The position numbers and the translations under genes are program-made. A stretch of DNA of 64,000 nucleotides from Chromobacterium paludis (GTDB lineage Bacteria > Pseudomonadota > Gammaproteobacteria > Burkholderiales > Chromobacteriaceae), in NCBI RefSeq assembly GCF_008275125.1, contig NZ_CP043473.1:2418001-2482000 (forward strand), given 5' to 3'. This document shows positions 16,650 through 26,347 of this stretch, piece after piece (position 1 is the stretch's first letter; every line of letters begins with the position of its first letter). The notes below the pieces were generated by a model, which searched no databases, was not told the DNA's origin, and saw only the letters and a program-made list of their open reading frames with translations.

Positions 16650-16788
16650 ATGACCGCGGGTCGGCCCCGTCTCAGGCGCCGCGCGGCATGGCGCCCGCCC
16701 GGCGCGATCAGGGCCAGCCCAGGCAACACGCGCGGGCCAGCTTGGCCATGGCAAACAAGGGGGCGGATGCGGCGCCCCATCGCCTCGA

Positions 16789-16884
16789 TCACCGGCTCAC
16801 GGACAGTCTCTGGCTCCTCCCCTGACGCACCACGTCGGAGTCGTCGAGCATCAGCGCGCGGAGTTTGGGCTTGGGCGCGCTCAT
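16789..16884 (-). pseudogene. Truncated response-regulator gene (31-residue N-terminal remnant) coupled to cheA
   Basis: A 31-residue frame starts at an ATG overlapping the cheA stop as ATGA, the coupling typical of a functional downstream gene. It reads MSAPKPKLRALMLDDSDVVRQG before hitting a stop. The segment LRALMLDDSDVVRQ matches the beta-1 strand and acidic pocket (Asp14, Asp15) of CheY- or CheB-like receivers. After residue about 22 all resemblance is lost in every frame. This indicates a deletion or rearrangement that removed the rest of a cheA-linked regulator, such as a cheY or cheB. The bases 16650-16788 hold nothing else I can support. Confidence 0.55.
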
Positions 16885-19043
16885 ATCGTCAGCGCCGGCG
16901 CATGGATAGCCGCGGGAGCGCTCTGGCGCCGCGATTGCGATTCCCGCGCCACCACGCCCTGGATCAGCTGGACAACGTCGATGATCAAGGCAACCTCGCC
17001 GTCGCCGAGTATGGTCGAGCCGGTGACGCAGGGCACATGCTGGAACAGCGCGCCCAAGGGCTTGATGACGGTTTGGCATTTGCCGTAAATCCGGTCCACC
17101 ACCAGGCCGATGCGCTTGCCGGCGAAACTGACCGTCACCACGCGCGGACGCGGATGGGCCTGTCCACGCTCGCCGAACAGCTGGCGCAAACGGACAAAGG
17201 GCAAGGCAACGCCATCCTTGTCCATGTACTCCATCTCCTCCAATCCCGGCGGCAGCTCCAGGCACTCCACCACCATGTCCAGCGGCACGATGAACTGGGC
17301 GTCGCCCACGCCGACATGGAAGCCGTCGATGATGGCCAGCGTCAGCGGCAGGCACAGCCGCATGGTGGTGCCGCGGCCGTATTCCGACTCGATCTCCAGC
17401 GTGCCGCGCAGCGACTCGATATTGCTTTTCACCACGTCCATGCCGACGCCGCGACCGGACAGATTGGTGACACGCTCCGCCGTGGAAAAGCCGGGCGCCA
17501 GTATCAGTTGATGAATGTCGCGCACGGACAGGTTGCCCCCCTCGGCGACAATGCCCTTCTCCACCGCCTTGCGCAGTATCCTCTCCGGATCCAGGCCGCC
17601 GCCGTCGTCGGACACCTCGATCATGATCGCGCCTGACTCATGGTAGGCCTTCAGCGACACCGTGCCCTGCATGGGTTTCCCGCGCGCGATGCGCGTCTCC
17701 ACCGGCTCGATGCCGTGGTCCATGGCATTGCGCAGCAAGTGCATCAAGGGGTCCGCGATCTTGTCCACCATGGACTTGTCCAGCTCCGCCTCCGCGCCGG
17801 AGATGCGCAGCTCTATCTCTTTGCCCAGTTCTTTGGCCACGTCGCGGACCACGCGCGGAAAACGGGAAAAAACCTCGCCTATCGCCACCATGCGCAGCTG
17901 CAGCGCCATGTCGCGCACCGCCTCCACCAGCGCCAGCAGCTGGGACGCGGCCTCCAGCATGGCCGGCTGGGCGGTTTTGGCGGCCAGGGCCTGATTGCCG
18001 GCGCCGGCGATGACCAGCTCGCCCACGCGGTCGATCAGCGCGTCCAGCCGGCAAGCCGGCACTTTGAGGCTGCCGCCCTCGGCGGGGCGCCGCTCCTCCT
18101 CGCGCTTGGGCTTGGGCGGAACCGCCGCCGGTGATGCTTCGCCGACTTCGGCTGGCTCGGCCGGCAAGGCCTCACCCTGCGGCAGGACAAACAGCTGGTA
18201 TAGCTGATCTGGCGTCAAAGATCCGCAAGCCAGCAGGATTTCCCCCACCCGGCCGGGCTCTTCCGGCAGGAATTGAATCAGGCGCAGAAACTTGTCCAGC
18301 GGGCTGCGCGGCGGCAGGATGACAATGCTGGCGTTGCCGGCGCAGAACGCGAACACGCTGGCGATCTCCTCCTCGCTGGCCGCGCTGTCCAAGACCACCT
18401 CGAACCCCAGGTAGCACAGTTCCGGGTCCGCCGCCTCCAGCGGCGGCAAATGGTCGCAAACCGTTTCCACATGCTGGATGCGGCCATAATGGTTCAGGTA
18501 GTTGATGAATTTGAGCGGGTCCATGCCGTCGCCTAGGATGGCCGGGGAAAAGCGCAGGGAGAGATGCCAGAATGGCGACGATGACGCCTCCTCGCGCGGC
18601 CCCGCCGGCTCTAGCGGGGCCGGCGCGCTGGCGCGCGCGGCGGGCGCCGCCTCCTGCGCCAGCCAGCGCGACAACTGCGGAATCAGCGCATCGCTGCGGG
18701 CGCGGTCCGCCTCGCCGCCTTCCGCCACCGCGGCGATCAGCCCGGCGATATGGTCTTGGCAATCCAGCAGCACGCTGGCCAAGTCCGAATCAAACACAAA
18801 GGCGCCGTTGCGCAATTCGTCCAGCACGCTTTCCACCACATGGGTGAAGCGCACCACCTCCTCCAGGCCGAACATGCCGGCCGAACCCTTGATGGTGTGC
18901 GCGCAACGGAACAGCGCGGGCAAATCGTCGGCGCCCGCGCCGCCGGCTTCCAGCCGCAGCAGGATGTCTTCCATCTGGCCTATCAGGTCGCGCGCCTCAT
19001 CCATGAAAATGGCAAAAGCGGCGGACATGGCGTCGTTTTTCAT
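16881..19043 (-). CDS. cheA: Chemotaxis histidine kinase CheA
   Basis: The 720-residue kinase has an Hpt (P1) domain with His49 in FRCAHTIKGSAGMFGLEEVVRF, a divergent middle region, and a dimerisation domain (SLKVPACRLDALIDRVGELVIAGAG). The ATPase follows with HLLRNAMDHGIEP, GGGLDPERI, GRGVGMDVV and GRGTTMRLCLPLT boxes. A CheW-like regulatory domain completes it (DAQFIVPLDMVVECLEL...GLVVDRIYGKCQTVIKPLG). The middle region (about 165-300) looks like an extra, poorly conserved module rather than a standard P2. ATG at 19043 was preferred to a TTG at 19055. It phosphorylates CheY in response to receptors. Confidence 0.93.
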   Translation of the reverse strand: MKNDAMSAAFAIFMDEARDLIGQMEDILLRLEAGGAGADDLPALFRCAHTIKGSAGMFGLEEVVRFTHVVESVLDELRNGAFVFDSDLASVLLDCQDHIAGLIAAVAEGGEADRARSDALIPQLSRWLAQEAAPAARASAPAPLEPAGPREEASSSPFWHLSLRFSPAILGDGMDPLKFINYLNHYGRIQHVETVCDHLPPLEAADPELCYLGFEVVLDSAASEEEIASVFAFCAGNASIVILPPRSPLDKFLRLIQFLPEEPGRVGEILLACGSLTPDQLYQLFVLPQGEALPAEPAEVGEASPAAVPPKPKREEERRPAEGGSLKVPACRLDALIDRVGELVIAGAGNQALAAKTAQPAMLEAASQLLALVEAVRDMALQLRMVAIGEVFSRFPRVVRDVAKELGKEIELRISGAEAELDKSMVDKIADPLMHLLRNAMDHGIEPVETRIARGKPMQGTVSLKAYHESGAIMIEVSDDGGGLDPERILRKAVEKGIVAEGGNLSVRDIHQLILAPGFSTAERVTNLSGRGVGMDVVKSNIESLRGTLEIESEYGRGTTMRLCLPLTLAIIDGFHVGVGDAQFIVPLDMVVECLELPPGLEEMEYMDKDGVALPFVRLRQLFGERGQAHPRPRVVTVSFAGKRIGLVVDRIYGKCQTVIKPLGALFQHVPCVTGSTILGDGEVALIIDVVQLIQGVVARESQSRRQSAPAAIHAPALTI

Positions 19044-19084
19044 GATGACCCCCAAGTGGATCTAAGCAAGATCGCCAAAGCGCC

Positions 19085-19390
19085 TCACAGGCTGGCGACG
19101 GCTGACGGTTCCAGCAGGCTCTCCAGATGGATCAGCCGCACCGCGTCCCGCACCGGTTCGGAAGCATTGCAGAAGCGCACGCTCGAACCGGCCCGGCGCT
19201 TGGCCAGCAAGATCAGCTGCAGGCCGGCGGTGTCGATTTCCGTGACCCCGGCCAGGTCTATGCTATGCGGGCCATCGGTCCGCAACAGCTGCATCCAGGC
19301 CGCGTACACCGAGGAGGCGGTGTAGATGCCCAATTCGCCCCTGAACAGGTGGCATCCCGTTGCCGCGTCGAATTCCAGGCTGTAGTCCAT
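19085..19390 (-). CDS. STAS-domain protein (anti-sigma-factor-antagonist-like) in a chemotaxis operon
   Basis: The 101-residue single STAS domain shows DLAGVTEIDTAGLQLILLAKRRA. The Thr in DTAG sits at the position normally phosphorylated in SpoIIAA-type proteins. Such proteins appear in alternative chemosensory clusters, where they may be targets of CheA or scaffold receptors. Its ATG lies 2 nt after the cheY stop and its stop is 41 nt before the cheA start. No partner anti-sigma kinase is in the window. Confidence 0.85.
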   Translation of the reverse strand: MDYSLEFDAATGCHLFRGELGIYTASSVYAAWMQLLRTDGPHSIDLAGVTEIDTAGLQLILLAKRRAGSSVRFCNASEPVRDAVRLIHLESLLEPSAVASL

Positions 19391-19392
19391 GA

Positions 19393-19758
19393 TCAGCTCG
19401 CCAACAATTCCACGGCCGCCAGCATCTGCTTGGGCTGAAACGGCTTGACCATCCAGGCCTTGGCGCCGGCGGACTGGCCGGCCTTCTTCTTGTCCTCCGC
19501 CACCTCCGTGGTCAGCATGATCACCGGCGCGCACTTGTACGCCGGGTTTTTCTTCAGTTCCTGGATGAAAGTGAAACCGTCCATATTGGGCATGTTCACG
19601 TCCGAGATCACCAGGCTGACGCGCTGCCCCTTCAGTTTGGACAAGGCGTCGGCGCCGTCGCAGGCCTCGATCACCTCGTAGCCGGCATCGGTCAGCGTCA
19701 TCGCCACCACGGAACGCAGGGACGCGGAATCGTCCACCACCAGTATCAGTTTTGCCAT
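19393..19758 (-). CDS. cheY: Chemotaxis response regulator CheY
   Basis: The 121-residue receiver has Asp9/Asp10 (VVDDSASLR), phospho-acceptor Asp53 (VISDVNMPNMDG), Thr in MLTTEVAE and Lys in MVKPFQPKQML. It is adjacent to cheW and the STAS gene, all on the minus strand. Sequence DDSAS and TTEVAEDKKK places it with CheY proteins of PilG-like/chemosensory type. It should accept phosphate from the CheA two genes downstream. Confidence 0.92.
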   Translation of the reverse strand: MAKLILVVDDSASLRSVVAMTLTDAGYEVIEACDGADALSKLKGQRVSLVISDVNMPNMDGFTFIQELKKNPAYKCAPVIMLTTEVAEDKKKAGQSAGAKAWMVKPFQPKQMLAAVELLAS

Positions 19759-19785
19759 GGCATTGCTCTCCTTAGCTATCGGGCG

Positions 19786-20340
19786 TCAAACCAGATCGGC
19801 TTGGCGCAGGTCTCGCTCTTCCATCCGCGCCACCGCGGACATCTCCGCGATGGACAAGGCCCGCGCGACATTCAAAATGATCAGGAAACGATTTTCATGC
19901 CGCGCCAGGCCGGCGATGAAGTCGACGTCTATCTGCGCGCCAAACGCCGGCGGCGGCTCGATATCCGCATCGTCTATCTCCACCACGGCGGTCACCCGGT
20001 CCACCAGCAGGCCGATGACGTGCATCGCCTCCTCGTACTCCACTTCCACAATCACATAACAGCTGCGGCGGCTCACCACGATGGGGCCTCGGCCAAAACG
20101 GACCGCCAGGTCCAGCACCGGCACCACCGCGCCGCGCAGATTGATCACCCCGCACACGGCGGCCGGCATCATCGGCACCGCCGTCGGCGTGTCGTACTCG
20201 ATGATTTCGCGGATGCGCTCGATCTCGATGGAGTAAGCGCTTCCGCCCAGGCTGAAGGCGAGGTAGAGCTTGCCGCCGTTGGACTCCCGCTGCGCGGCGC
20301 CTGTCGCCGTGCCTGAATTGGATACTGGATAGCCAGCCAT
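19786..20340 (-). CDS. cheW: Chemotaxis coupling protein CheW
   Basis: The 184-residue protein is one CheW beta-barrel domain: LYLAFSLGGSAYSIEIERIREIIEYDTPTAVP, then VCGVINLRGAVVPVLDLAVRFGRG and IGLLVDRVTAVVEI. It links receptors to CheA. A 15-20 residue N-terminal extension and a charged C-terminal tail (VARMEERDLRQADLV) flank the fold. It lies between the receptor gene and cheY in the operon. Confidence 0.92.
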   Translation of the reverse strand: MAGYPVSNSGTATGAAQRESNGGKLYLAFSLGGSAYSIEIERIREIIEYDTPTAVPMMPAAVCGVINLRGAVVPVLDLAVRFGRGPIVVSRRSCYVIVEVEYEEAMHVIGLLVDRVTAVVEIDDADIEPPPAFGAQIDVDFIAGLARHENRFLIILNVARALSIAEMSAVARMEERDLRQADLV

Positions 20341-20418
20341 GCATGTCTCCCTGGCGGGGACGGCGCCTTCACGCCGCCCTCCGCCTTGTCGATTCTTCCG
20401 CCGCGCCGCGCGCGGCCC

Positions 20419-22632
20419 TCAGGCATAGGAGCGGTTGCCGCCCCTCATCAGCGCCATGGTGTCGCGCATGGCGTTGCCCTGCGAATCGCGCAGCTCGAAT
20501 TGATCCATCAGGTTGCGCAGCAGCTCCGCCTGCTCGGCCACCGACTGCGCGGTCGCCGCCAGTTCTTCCGACGCCGAGGCGGTTTGCTGCGTGGTCAGAT
20601 TCAGCTGGTTCATCGCCGTATTGATCTGGCTGGCGCCCATGCTCTGCTCGTTGGACGCCGCCGTGATTTCGCGCACCAAATCGGCCGTCTTGTTGATGGA
20701 TGGCAGCATCTCGGACAACAGTTGGCCAGCCTGTTCGGCCGTTTGCACGCTGCTGGCCGCCAGGCTGCTGATCTCCTGCGCGGCGATCTGGCTGCGCTCG
20801 GCCAGTTTCCGGACCTCGGCCGCCACCACGGCGAAGCCCTTGCCGTGCTCGCCGGCCCGCGCGGCCTCGATGGCGGCGTTCAGCGCCAACAGGTCCGTGC
20901 GGTAGGCGATGTCGTCGATGATGCCGATCTTGTCGGCGATGGAGCGCATCGCCTTCACCGTCCCGTCCACCGATTCGCCGCCACGTATCGCGTCCTTGGC
21001 CGACTGGCTGGCGATGCCGTCCGTCACCACCGCGTTGTCGGTGTTCTGGGCGATGGAGGCCGACATCTCCTCCATGGAGGACGTGGTCTGCTCCAGGCTG
21101 GCCGCCTGCTCGGTGGCGTTCTGCGACAGCATTTGCGAGGCGCTGTTCACCTGGCTCAGCGCGTTGGAAATCTCTTCTATCGCCTCGCTGACCTGGCGTA
21201 TGGTCTGAGCCAGCTGGTCGACGCTGGTATTGACCGAGCGCTTGAGCTGGTCGAAATCGCCGGCGTACTGCCCTTCCACCGAGCAAGTCAGGTTGCCGGT
21301 GGCCAGCGCCTCCATCACCCGCATCACCTCCTTCACCGGCCCCGCCATGCCGTCCAGCGTCTTGTTGATGCCCTCGACAATGCGGCGGAAATCGCCGCGA
21401 TGCGCATTGGCGTTGGCCCGCGCTTCCAGGCGCCCCTCCAGCGAGGCCTGAACCAGCATGTCGGTGTCCGCGATCAGCGTCTTGATATTGGCTCGCACCT
21501 GTTCGACGATGTCGTTGATGAAGCGCTTCTTGCCCGGAAAGGCTTCCAGCGGCGCTTCCATATTGCCCTCGCCGAATGCCTGGATGCAGGCCATGGCTTT
21601 TTTCTTCGCCGCGATATGGCCGGCCACCATGGTGTTGACCCCGGCCGCCATGGTCCGATACGCGCCCTCGAATTTGCTCTCATCCATGCGCACGTCGATA
21701 TCGCCGGCGTCGTGCTCGACCGACATATGCTTCATCTCGCCGATAAAGGCCTGGATATTGGCGCGCACTTGCTCAACCGTGTCGTTGATGAAGCGCTTCT
21801 TGCCGGGGAAGGTTTCCAGCTGGGCGTCGAAATTCCCCTCGCCGAACGCCTTGACGCAAGCCATGGCCTTTTTCTTCACCGCGATATGGCCGGCCACCAT
21901 ATTGTTGACGCCCGCCGCCATGGTCCGGTACGCGCCCTTGAATTTGGCCTCGTCCATGCGCACGTCGATATCGCCCGCGTCATGCTCGGCCGACATGTGG
22001 TTCATGTCGCCGATGAAGGTCTGGATATTGCCGCGCAGCTCCTCGATCGTATCGTTGATGAAGCGCTTCTTGCCGGGGAAGGTTTCCAGCTGGGCGTCGA
22101 AATTGCCTTCGCCGAATTCCTTGATGCAGGCCATGGCCTTTTTCTTCACTGAAATATGGCCGGCCACCATCTGATTGATGCCGCTCACCATCTCGCGGTA
22201 GGCCCCCTGGAACTGGGCCTCATCCATGCGCACGTCGATATCGCCGGCCTCATGCTCGCTGGACATGCGCTTCATTTCGGTCAGCAATGCCTGCAAGTTC
22301 GACTGAATTTGCATGGTCAAGCCGGCGATGCGATCGGCCTCGTCATGGCCAGCCGTCGGCAGACGAAGATTGAGCTGGCCGGCCGCCATCCGCTCCAAAC
22401 CCTCGGCGATGGCCGGCAGGCTGTTTGCCGGGCCGCGGGACAGCCATGCCGCCACCCATAACAAGGGCAGGGAAATCGCGCCGGCCAATGCGGCGACATG
22501 CAGCCCAATCCTCGCGCCTTCATTGGCGCTGCCCTGCGCGATGAGCAAGGCGATATCGGAAATCACCGCCAACACAATCAAGAGCGTCAACGATGCGCTT
22601 ACCGCGCGCTTTCGGTTATCAAACAAAGCCAT
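20419..22632 (-). CDS. Methyl-accepting chemotaxis protein with tandem poly-HAMP-like repeats
   Basis: The 737-residue receptor has two closely spaced membrane helices (about 13-34 and 45-64) with hardly any periplasmic loop, so it cannot carry a periplasmic sensor domain. After one HAMP come three copies of a 90-residue unit that starts RMDE(A/S)KF.GAYRTM. Each runs through [20 protein letters not shown] and EHDAGDIDV (third copy diverging at its end). Another HAMP-like segment ([21 protein letters not shown]) leads into a standard signalling hairpin ([37 protein letters not shown]). Input probably comes from the membrane or cytoplasm through stacked HAMPs. It is first in the operon with cheW, cheY, STAS and cheA. 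The 228 bp before it holds no gene I can support. Confidence 0.92.
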   Translation of the reverse strand: MALFDNRKRAVSASLTLLIVLAVISDIALLIAQGSANEGARIGLHVAALAGAISLPLLWVAAWLSRGPANSLPAIAEGLERMAAGQLNLRLPTAGHDEADRIAGLTMQIQSNLQALLTEMKRMSSEHEAGDIDVRMDEAQFQGAYREMVSGINQMVAGHISVKKKAMACIKEFGEGNFDAQLETFPGKKRFINDTIEELRGNIQTFIGDMNHMSAEHDAGDIDVRMDEAKFKGAYRTMAAGVNNMVAGHIAVKKKAMACVKAFGEGNFDAQLETFPGKKRFINDTVEQVRANIQAFIGEMKHMSVEHDAGDIDVRMDESKFEGAYRTMAAGVNTMVAGHIAAKKKAMACIQAFGEGNMEAPLEAFPGKKRFINDIVEQVRANIKTLIADTDMLVQASLEGRLEARANANAHRGDFRRIVEGINKTLDGMAGPVKEVMRVMEALATGNLTCSVEGQYAGDFDQLKRSVNTSVDQLAQTIRQVSEAIEEISNALSQVNSASQMLSQNATEQAASLEQTTSSMEEMSASIAQNTDNAVVTDGIASQSAKDAIRGGESVDGTVKAMRSIADKIGIIDDIAYRTDLLALNAAIEAARAGEHGKGFAVVAAEVRKLAERSQIAAQEISSLAASSVQTAEQAGQLLSEMLPSINKTADLVREITAASNEQSMGASQINTAMNQLNLTTQQTASASEELAATAQSVAEQAELLRNLMDQFELRDSQGNAMRDTMALMRGGNRSYA
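21421..22230 (-). repeat. Three tandem 270-bp coding repeats inside the poly-HAMP receptor gene
   Basis: Units begin at 22230, 21960 and 21690 (minus-strand direction), each exactly 270 bp or 90 codons. The first two are near-identical in protein; the third diverges over its last third. Shared DNA words (for example CATCCATGCGCACGTCGATA and near copies) recur at exact 270-bp steps. Identical length with no indels implies recent duplication or ongoing homogenisation. Confidence 0.85.
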
Positions 22633-22860
22633 GATGCACTCCTTGGTGAGTAACGCTTGAGATTGCGACCGAACCGTGATCCAAGCCCGAGCGCCTTTTC
22701 CCCCTTGCTGCCTGTTCTGCTTGAAGCTTGTTTTTGTAAGCGCCCAATGCCTTGCCCGCTTCTCTGCCGACGGCTTGCCAGCACACCCTGCCCCCTCTTG
22801 CGAGGGCGCGCCGGCGCGACAATAGCAGCCGCATGGCGCAGGGACAGGAGATGGCGGTTC

Positions 22861-24039
22861 TTAAAACAAAATCATGCTGGATTGCGCGTCGGCCTGGTGT
22901 CGATGAGGCGCCTGCTCCAGGGTGGTGTACTGGCTTTCCGCCTTTTCCACCCAGCCATCGGCACAGATAGGCTGCGGCGCCTCGCCTTGCCGGGCCTGTT
23001 CCTGGTCCTGCGCCAATCGCTGGTCCAGCCGCCCCATATCGGACAGCACCCAGCCCATGATCTGGGCGATGCGGTCCTGAAATTGCAGATTCACCAGCAC
23101 TTGCTCCACCTGTTCGCCTACCCGCAGGTTTTCCGCCCGCAAACTGGCGCTGGAGGCCGCCAGGCCGTCGGCGGCCTGATTGATGCGCGCCAGCGTCGCC
23201 GCGATGGCGTTTTCCGAGCTGGCGAGGAGGCGTTGGTCTTCGCTCGACAAGCGCTCGGCCGCGGCCAGGGCGCCGCCCACCAATTGATTGGCGGTCGACA
23301 CTTTCTCGCGCATGCTGGCGCCGGTGGTGGCGGACAGATTGGATAGCTTCCTCACTTCGTCGGCGACCACGGCGAAGCCGCGCCCGCTCTCCCCCGCCCG
23401 CGCCGCCTCGATGGCGGCGTTCAGCGCCAGGAGATTGGTGCGCGCGGCGATGTCGCCCACCTCGATGGCCATCTTCTGCAGGTCCTCGGTCAACTGCACC
23501 AGGGAGGCGATATCGCCCATCATTTGCTGCTTGGCCGCCGTGGCAGCCTTCAGCTCGGCCAGGACGGCCTCCAGCTCATCGCGCGCGCCGCCTATGGTGG
23601 CGGCCAGTCCGTCCTGGTCATCGCCGGAGGAACTGCCCAGGGCTTTCTTGAGCCGGCCGCGGATATCGCGGAATTCGGCCACCAGCCCGTCGATGGCCGA
23701 TTCCGACTGCTGTCGCGCCAGCTCGACGTTCTGGCGCCAGCGCGGCAGCATGGCCTGGCAGATCAGCCGCAGCGAGTCCAGATACACCGCCTGGTCGCGG
23801 TGCAGCGCCGCCTCGGCCTGATCGACCGCGCGATGGCGCTGCACGGAGGCATTGATGAACCGGACCACATCCCGGCGCAACCCAATGCGGCCGCCCCAAG
23901 CCAAGGCCAGCAGCGCTGCGGCCGCCGTCAGCGACAGCGCGTCGACGCCATGCAGGCTCAGCAGCAGGGACGCGCAGGCCGAAGCCGCGAGCATGGGCAG
24001 GACGGTAAGGCTCAACGGCAGGCGGATGGTCGATTGCAT
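22861..24039 (-). CDS. Methyl-accepting chemotaxis protein, short membrane form
   Basis: The 392-residue receptor has two adjacent hydrophobic segments (about 8-26 and 33-50) and no periplasmic sensor. It continues with a helical region and a signalling domain ([37 protein letters not shown]). HAMP is not obvious. The end [19 protein letters not shown]...SSMILF resembles the Tyr/Thr-Glu-rich tails of Pseudomonas-type receptors. The ATG at 24039 has GGAG upstream. It is separate from the che operon downstream by 228 bp and divergent from the M3 peptidase gene. Confidence 0.88.
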   Translation of the reverse strand: MQSTIRLPLSLTVLPMLAASACASLLLSLHGVDALSLTAAAALLALAWGGRIGLRRDVVRFINASVQRHRAVDQAEAALHRDQAVYLDSLRLICQAMLPRWRQNVELARQQSESAIDGLVAEFRDIRGRLKKALGSSSGDDQDGLAATIGGARDELEAVLAELKAATAAKQQMMGDIASLVQLTEDLQKMAIEVGDIAARTNLLALNAAIEAARAGESGRGFAVVADEVRKLSNLSATTGASMREKVSTANQLVGGALAAAERLSSEDQRLLASSENAIAATLARINQAADGLAASSASLRAENLRVGEQVEQVLVNLQFQDRIAQIMGWVLSDMGRLDQRLAQDQEQARQGEAPQPICADGWVEKAESQYTTLEQAPHRHQADAQSSMILF

Positions 24040-24251
24040 GGCCTTGCTCCGAGTAAGAGTAGGAAGAGCAGCGCCCGCATCGGCTTGCGCGCTCTGGCAT
24101 GTCTGCATTCTGGCCAGCCCGGCCCGAGCCCACCATCCCAGCTTACCGGTAGCCGCCACTCAGGAAACTGAGTGTCCGCCTGCCCGTTCCTCTCGCGCGG
24201 CCAACATGCTAAAGTCATGCGCACAACCTTCAACCGACAGAGAAGAGCGCC

Positions 24252-26276
24252 ATGAACGCCAACCCCCTGCTGCAAGACTGGAATACGCCCCACCAGCTGC
24301 CGCCCTTTGACCAAATCCGTCCCGAACACTTCGAACCGGCCTTCGACACGCTGTTCGCCGAGCATCTGGCCCAAATCGACCAGCTAGCCGCGCTAACTGA
24401 GCCGGCCAGCTTCGACAACACCGTCGCCGCCTTCGACCGCAGCGGCCTGAAGCTGGAGCGCGCCCAGCTGCTGCTGGACAACCTGACGTCCTCGGAAACC
24501 TCGCCAGCGCTGCAAGAAGTGGAACGCGTCATGGCCAGCAAGCTGGCCGAACACCACAGCCGCATCCACATGCACCAAGGCTTCTTCGCCCGCCTGGACG
24601 CTGTGCACGCCCGGCGCGACAGCCTGGGCCTGAGCGAGGAGCAGGGCCGGTTGCTGGACCTGATCCACCGCAACTTCGTGCGCGCCGGCGCCCAGCTGCA
24701 GGGCGAGCACCGCGCGCGTTACGCCGCCATCGTCTCCCGGCTGGCCGAGCTGACCACCGCCTTCGGCCAAAACGTGCTGGCCGACGAAAGCGAATACGCG
24801 CTGCAACTGGGCGAGGCCGACCTCGCCGGCCTGCCGCCCTTCCTGCTGGACGCCGCCCGCGCCGCGGCCGGGGCGCGCCAGTTGCCGGGCTGGGCCATCA
24901 CCCTGTCGCGCTCGTCCATCGTGCCCTTCCTGACCTTCTCGCAGCGCCGCGAGCTGCGCGAGCAAGCCTGGCGCGCCTGGACCGGCCGCGGCGAACACGC
25001 CGAGCGCGACAACCGCCCGCTGGCCCAGGAAATCCTGGCCTTGCGCGTGGAGCAGGCCCAGCTGCTGGGCTACGCCAGCTTCGCCGACTACGCCCTGGCC
25101 AACCGCATGGCCGGCGCGCCGGCCGCGGTGCACGCGCTGCTGGATCAGGTATGGGAGCCGGCCAAGGGCCGCTTCGAGGCGGAAAAGGCCATGCTGCGCG
25201 AGGAGGCCGCCAAGCTGGGCGAACCGGCCGACATCCAGCCTTGGGACTGGTTCTATCTGGCGGAAAAAGTGCGCATCGCCCGCTACGCGCTGGACGACGC
25301 CGAGATCAAGCCCTACTTCGGCCTGGACAATATGATAGAGGCGATGTTCGACGTGGCCGGCCGCCTGTTCGGCCTCAGCTTCAGCGAACGCCATGACCTC
25401 AAGCTCTACCACCCGGACGTGCGCGCCTGGGACGTCAGCCGCGGCGGCAAGGTGATCGCCCTGTTCCTGGGCGACAACTACGCGCGCCAGAGCAAGCGCG
25501 GCGGCGCCTGGATGCACGTCTACCGCTGGCAGGCGCGCAACGGCGGCGAGGTTCTGCCCATCGTCGTCAACAACAACAACTTCGCCAAGGCCGGCCACGG
25601 CCAGACGCTGTTGAGCTTCGACGACGTGCGCACGCTGTTCCACGAATTCGGCCACGGCCTGCACGGCATGCTGTCCAATGTGGAATACCGCCTGCTGGCC
25701 AGTCCCAACAGCCCGTGGGACTACGTCGAGCTGCCGTCGCAGCTGATGGAAAACTGGGCGCTGGTGCCGGAAGTGCTGGACAAGCACGCCCGCCACGCCG
25801 AAACCGGCGCCGCCATCCCGGCGGAACTGGTGGCCAAGATCAAGGCCGCGCACCACTTCAACCAGGGTTTCGAGACGGTGCGCTACACCGCCTCCACCCT
25901 GATCGACCTGGCGCTGCACCAGCGCAATGATCCGGCGGGACAGGACGTCGCCGCCTTCGAAGCGGCCGAGCGCGAACGGCTGGGCATTCCGCCGGAAGCC
26001 GGCATGAACCACCGTCCGCCGCATTTCCGCCACATTTTCGCCGGCAACGAATACGCCGCCGGCTACTACGTCTATATGTGGGCGGAAGTGCTGGAGGCCG
26101 AAGCCTTCGGCGCGTTCGAAGAGTCGGGCAACCCGTTCGATCCGGAACTGGCGGACAAGCTGTACCGCCACATCTACAGCGCCGGCGACGCGCGCGAACA
26201 GCGCGCCGCCTTCCGCGCCTTCCTTGGCCGCGAGCCGAACGCGGAAGCCATGCTGAAGAAACGCGGCCTGCGATAA
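24252..26276 (+). CDS. M3 family metallopeptidase, Dcp/oligopeptidase A-like (copy 1)
   Basis: The 674-residue cytoplasmic zinc peptidase has the HEFGH motif (His464, Glu465, His468), followed by YVELPSQLMENW, which supplies the third zinc-ligand Glu. The C-terminal FAGNEYAAGYYVYMWAEVLEA lies near the substrate cleft. It cuts short peptides, recycling protein fragments and perhaps signal peptides. The C-terminal half reads closer to peptidyl-dipeptidase Dcp than to PrlC, so the substrate mode is uncertain. A paralogue lies 1.3 kb downstream (27540-29555). A strong terminator follows. Confidence 0.9.
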   Translation: MNANPLLQDWNTPHQLPPFDQIRPEHFEPAFDTLFAEHLAQIDQLAALTEPASFDNTVAAFDRSGLKLERAQLLLDNLTSSETSPALQEVERVMASKLAEHHSRIHMHQGFFARLDAVHARRDSLGLSEEQGRLLDLIHRNFVRAGAQLQGEHRARYAAIVSRLAELTTAFGQNVLADESEYALQLGEADLAGLPPFLLDAARAAAGARQLPGWAITLSRSSIVPFLTFSQRRELREQAWRAWTGRGEHAERDNRPLAQEILALRVEQAQLLGYASFADYALANRMAGAPAAVHALLDQVWEPAKGRFEAEKAMLREEAAKLGEPADIQPWDWFYLAEKVRIARYALDDAEIKPYFGLDNMIEAMFDVAGRLFGLSFSERHDLKLYHPDVRAWDVSRGGKVIALFLGDNYARQSKRGGAWMHVYRWQARNGGEVLPIVVNNNNFAKAGHGQTLLSFDDVRTLFHEFGHGLHGMLSNVEYRLLASPNSPWDYVELPSQLMENWALVPEVLDKHARHAETGAAIPAELVAKIKAAHHFNQGFETVRYTASTLIDLALHQRNDPAGQDVAAFEAAERERLGIPPEAGMNHRPPHFRHIFAGNEYAAGYYVYMWAEVLEAEAFGAFEESGNPFDPELADKLYRHIYSAGDAREQRAAFRAFLGREPNAEAMLKKRGLR

Positions 26277-26290
26277 GCCCGCCCAGTCCT

Positions 26291-26323
26291 GGCCAGCCCC
26301 GACCAGGGCTGGCCTTTTTCTTT
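26291..26323 (+). terminator. Intrinsic terminator after the first M3 peptidase gene
   Basis: A 9-bp stem GGCCAGCCC/GGGCTGGCC with a 6-nt loop is followed by TTTTTCTTTC. It separates this gene from the three genes that follow. Confidence 0.9.
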
Positions 26324-26347
26324 CTGAGCGACAAGGCAGACATCGCC

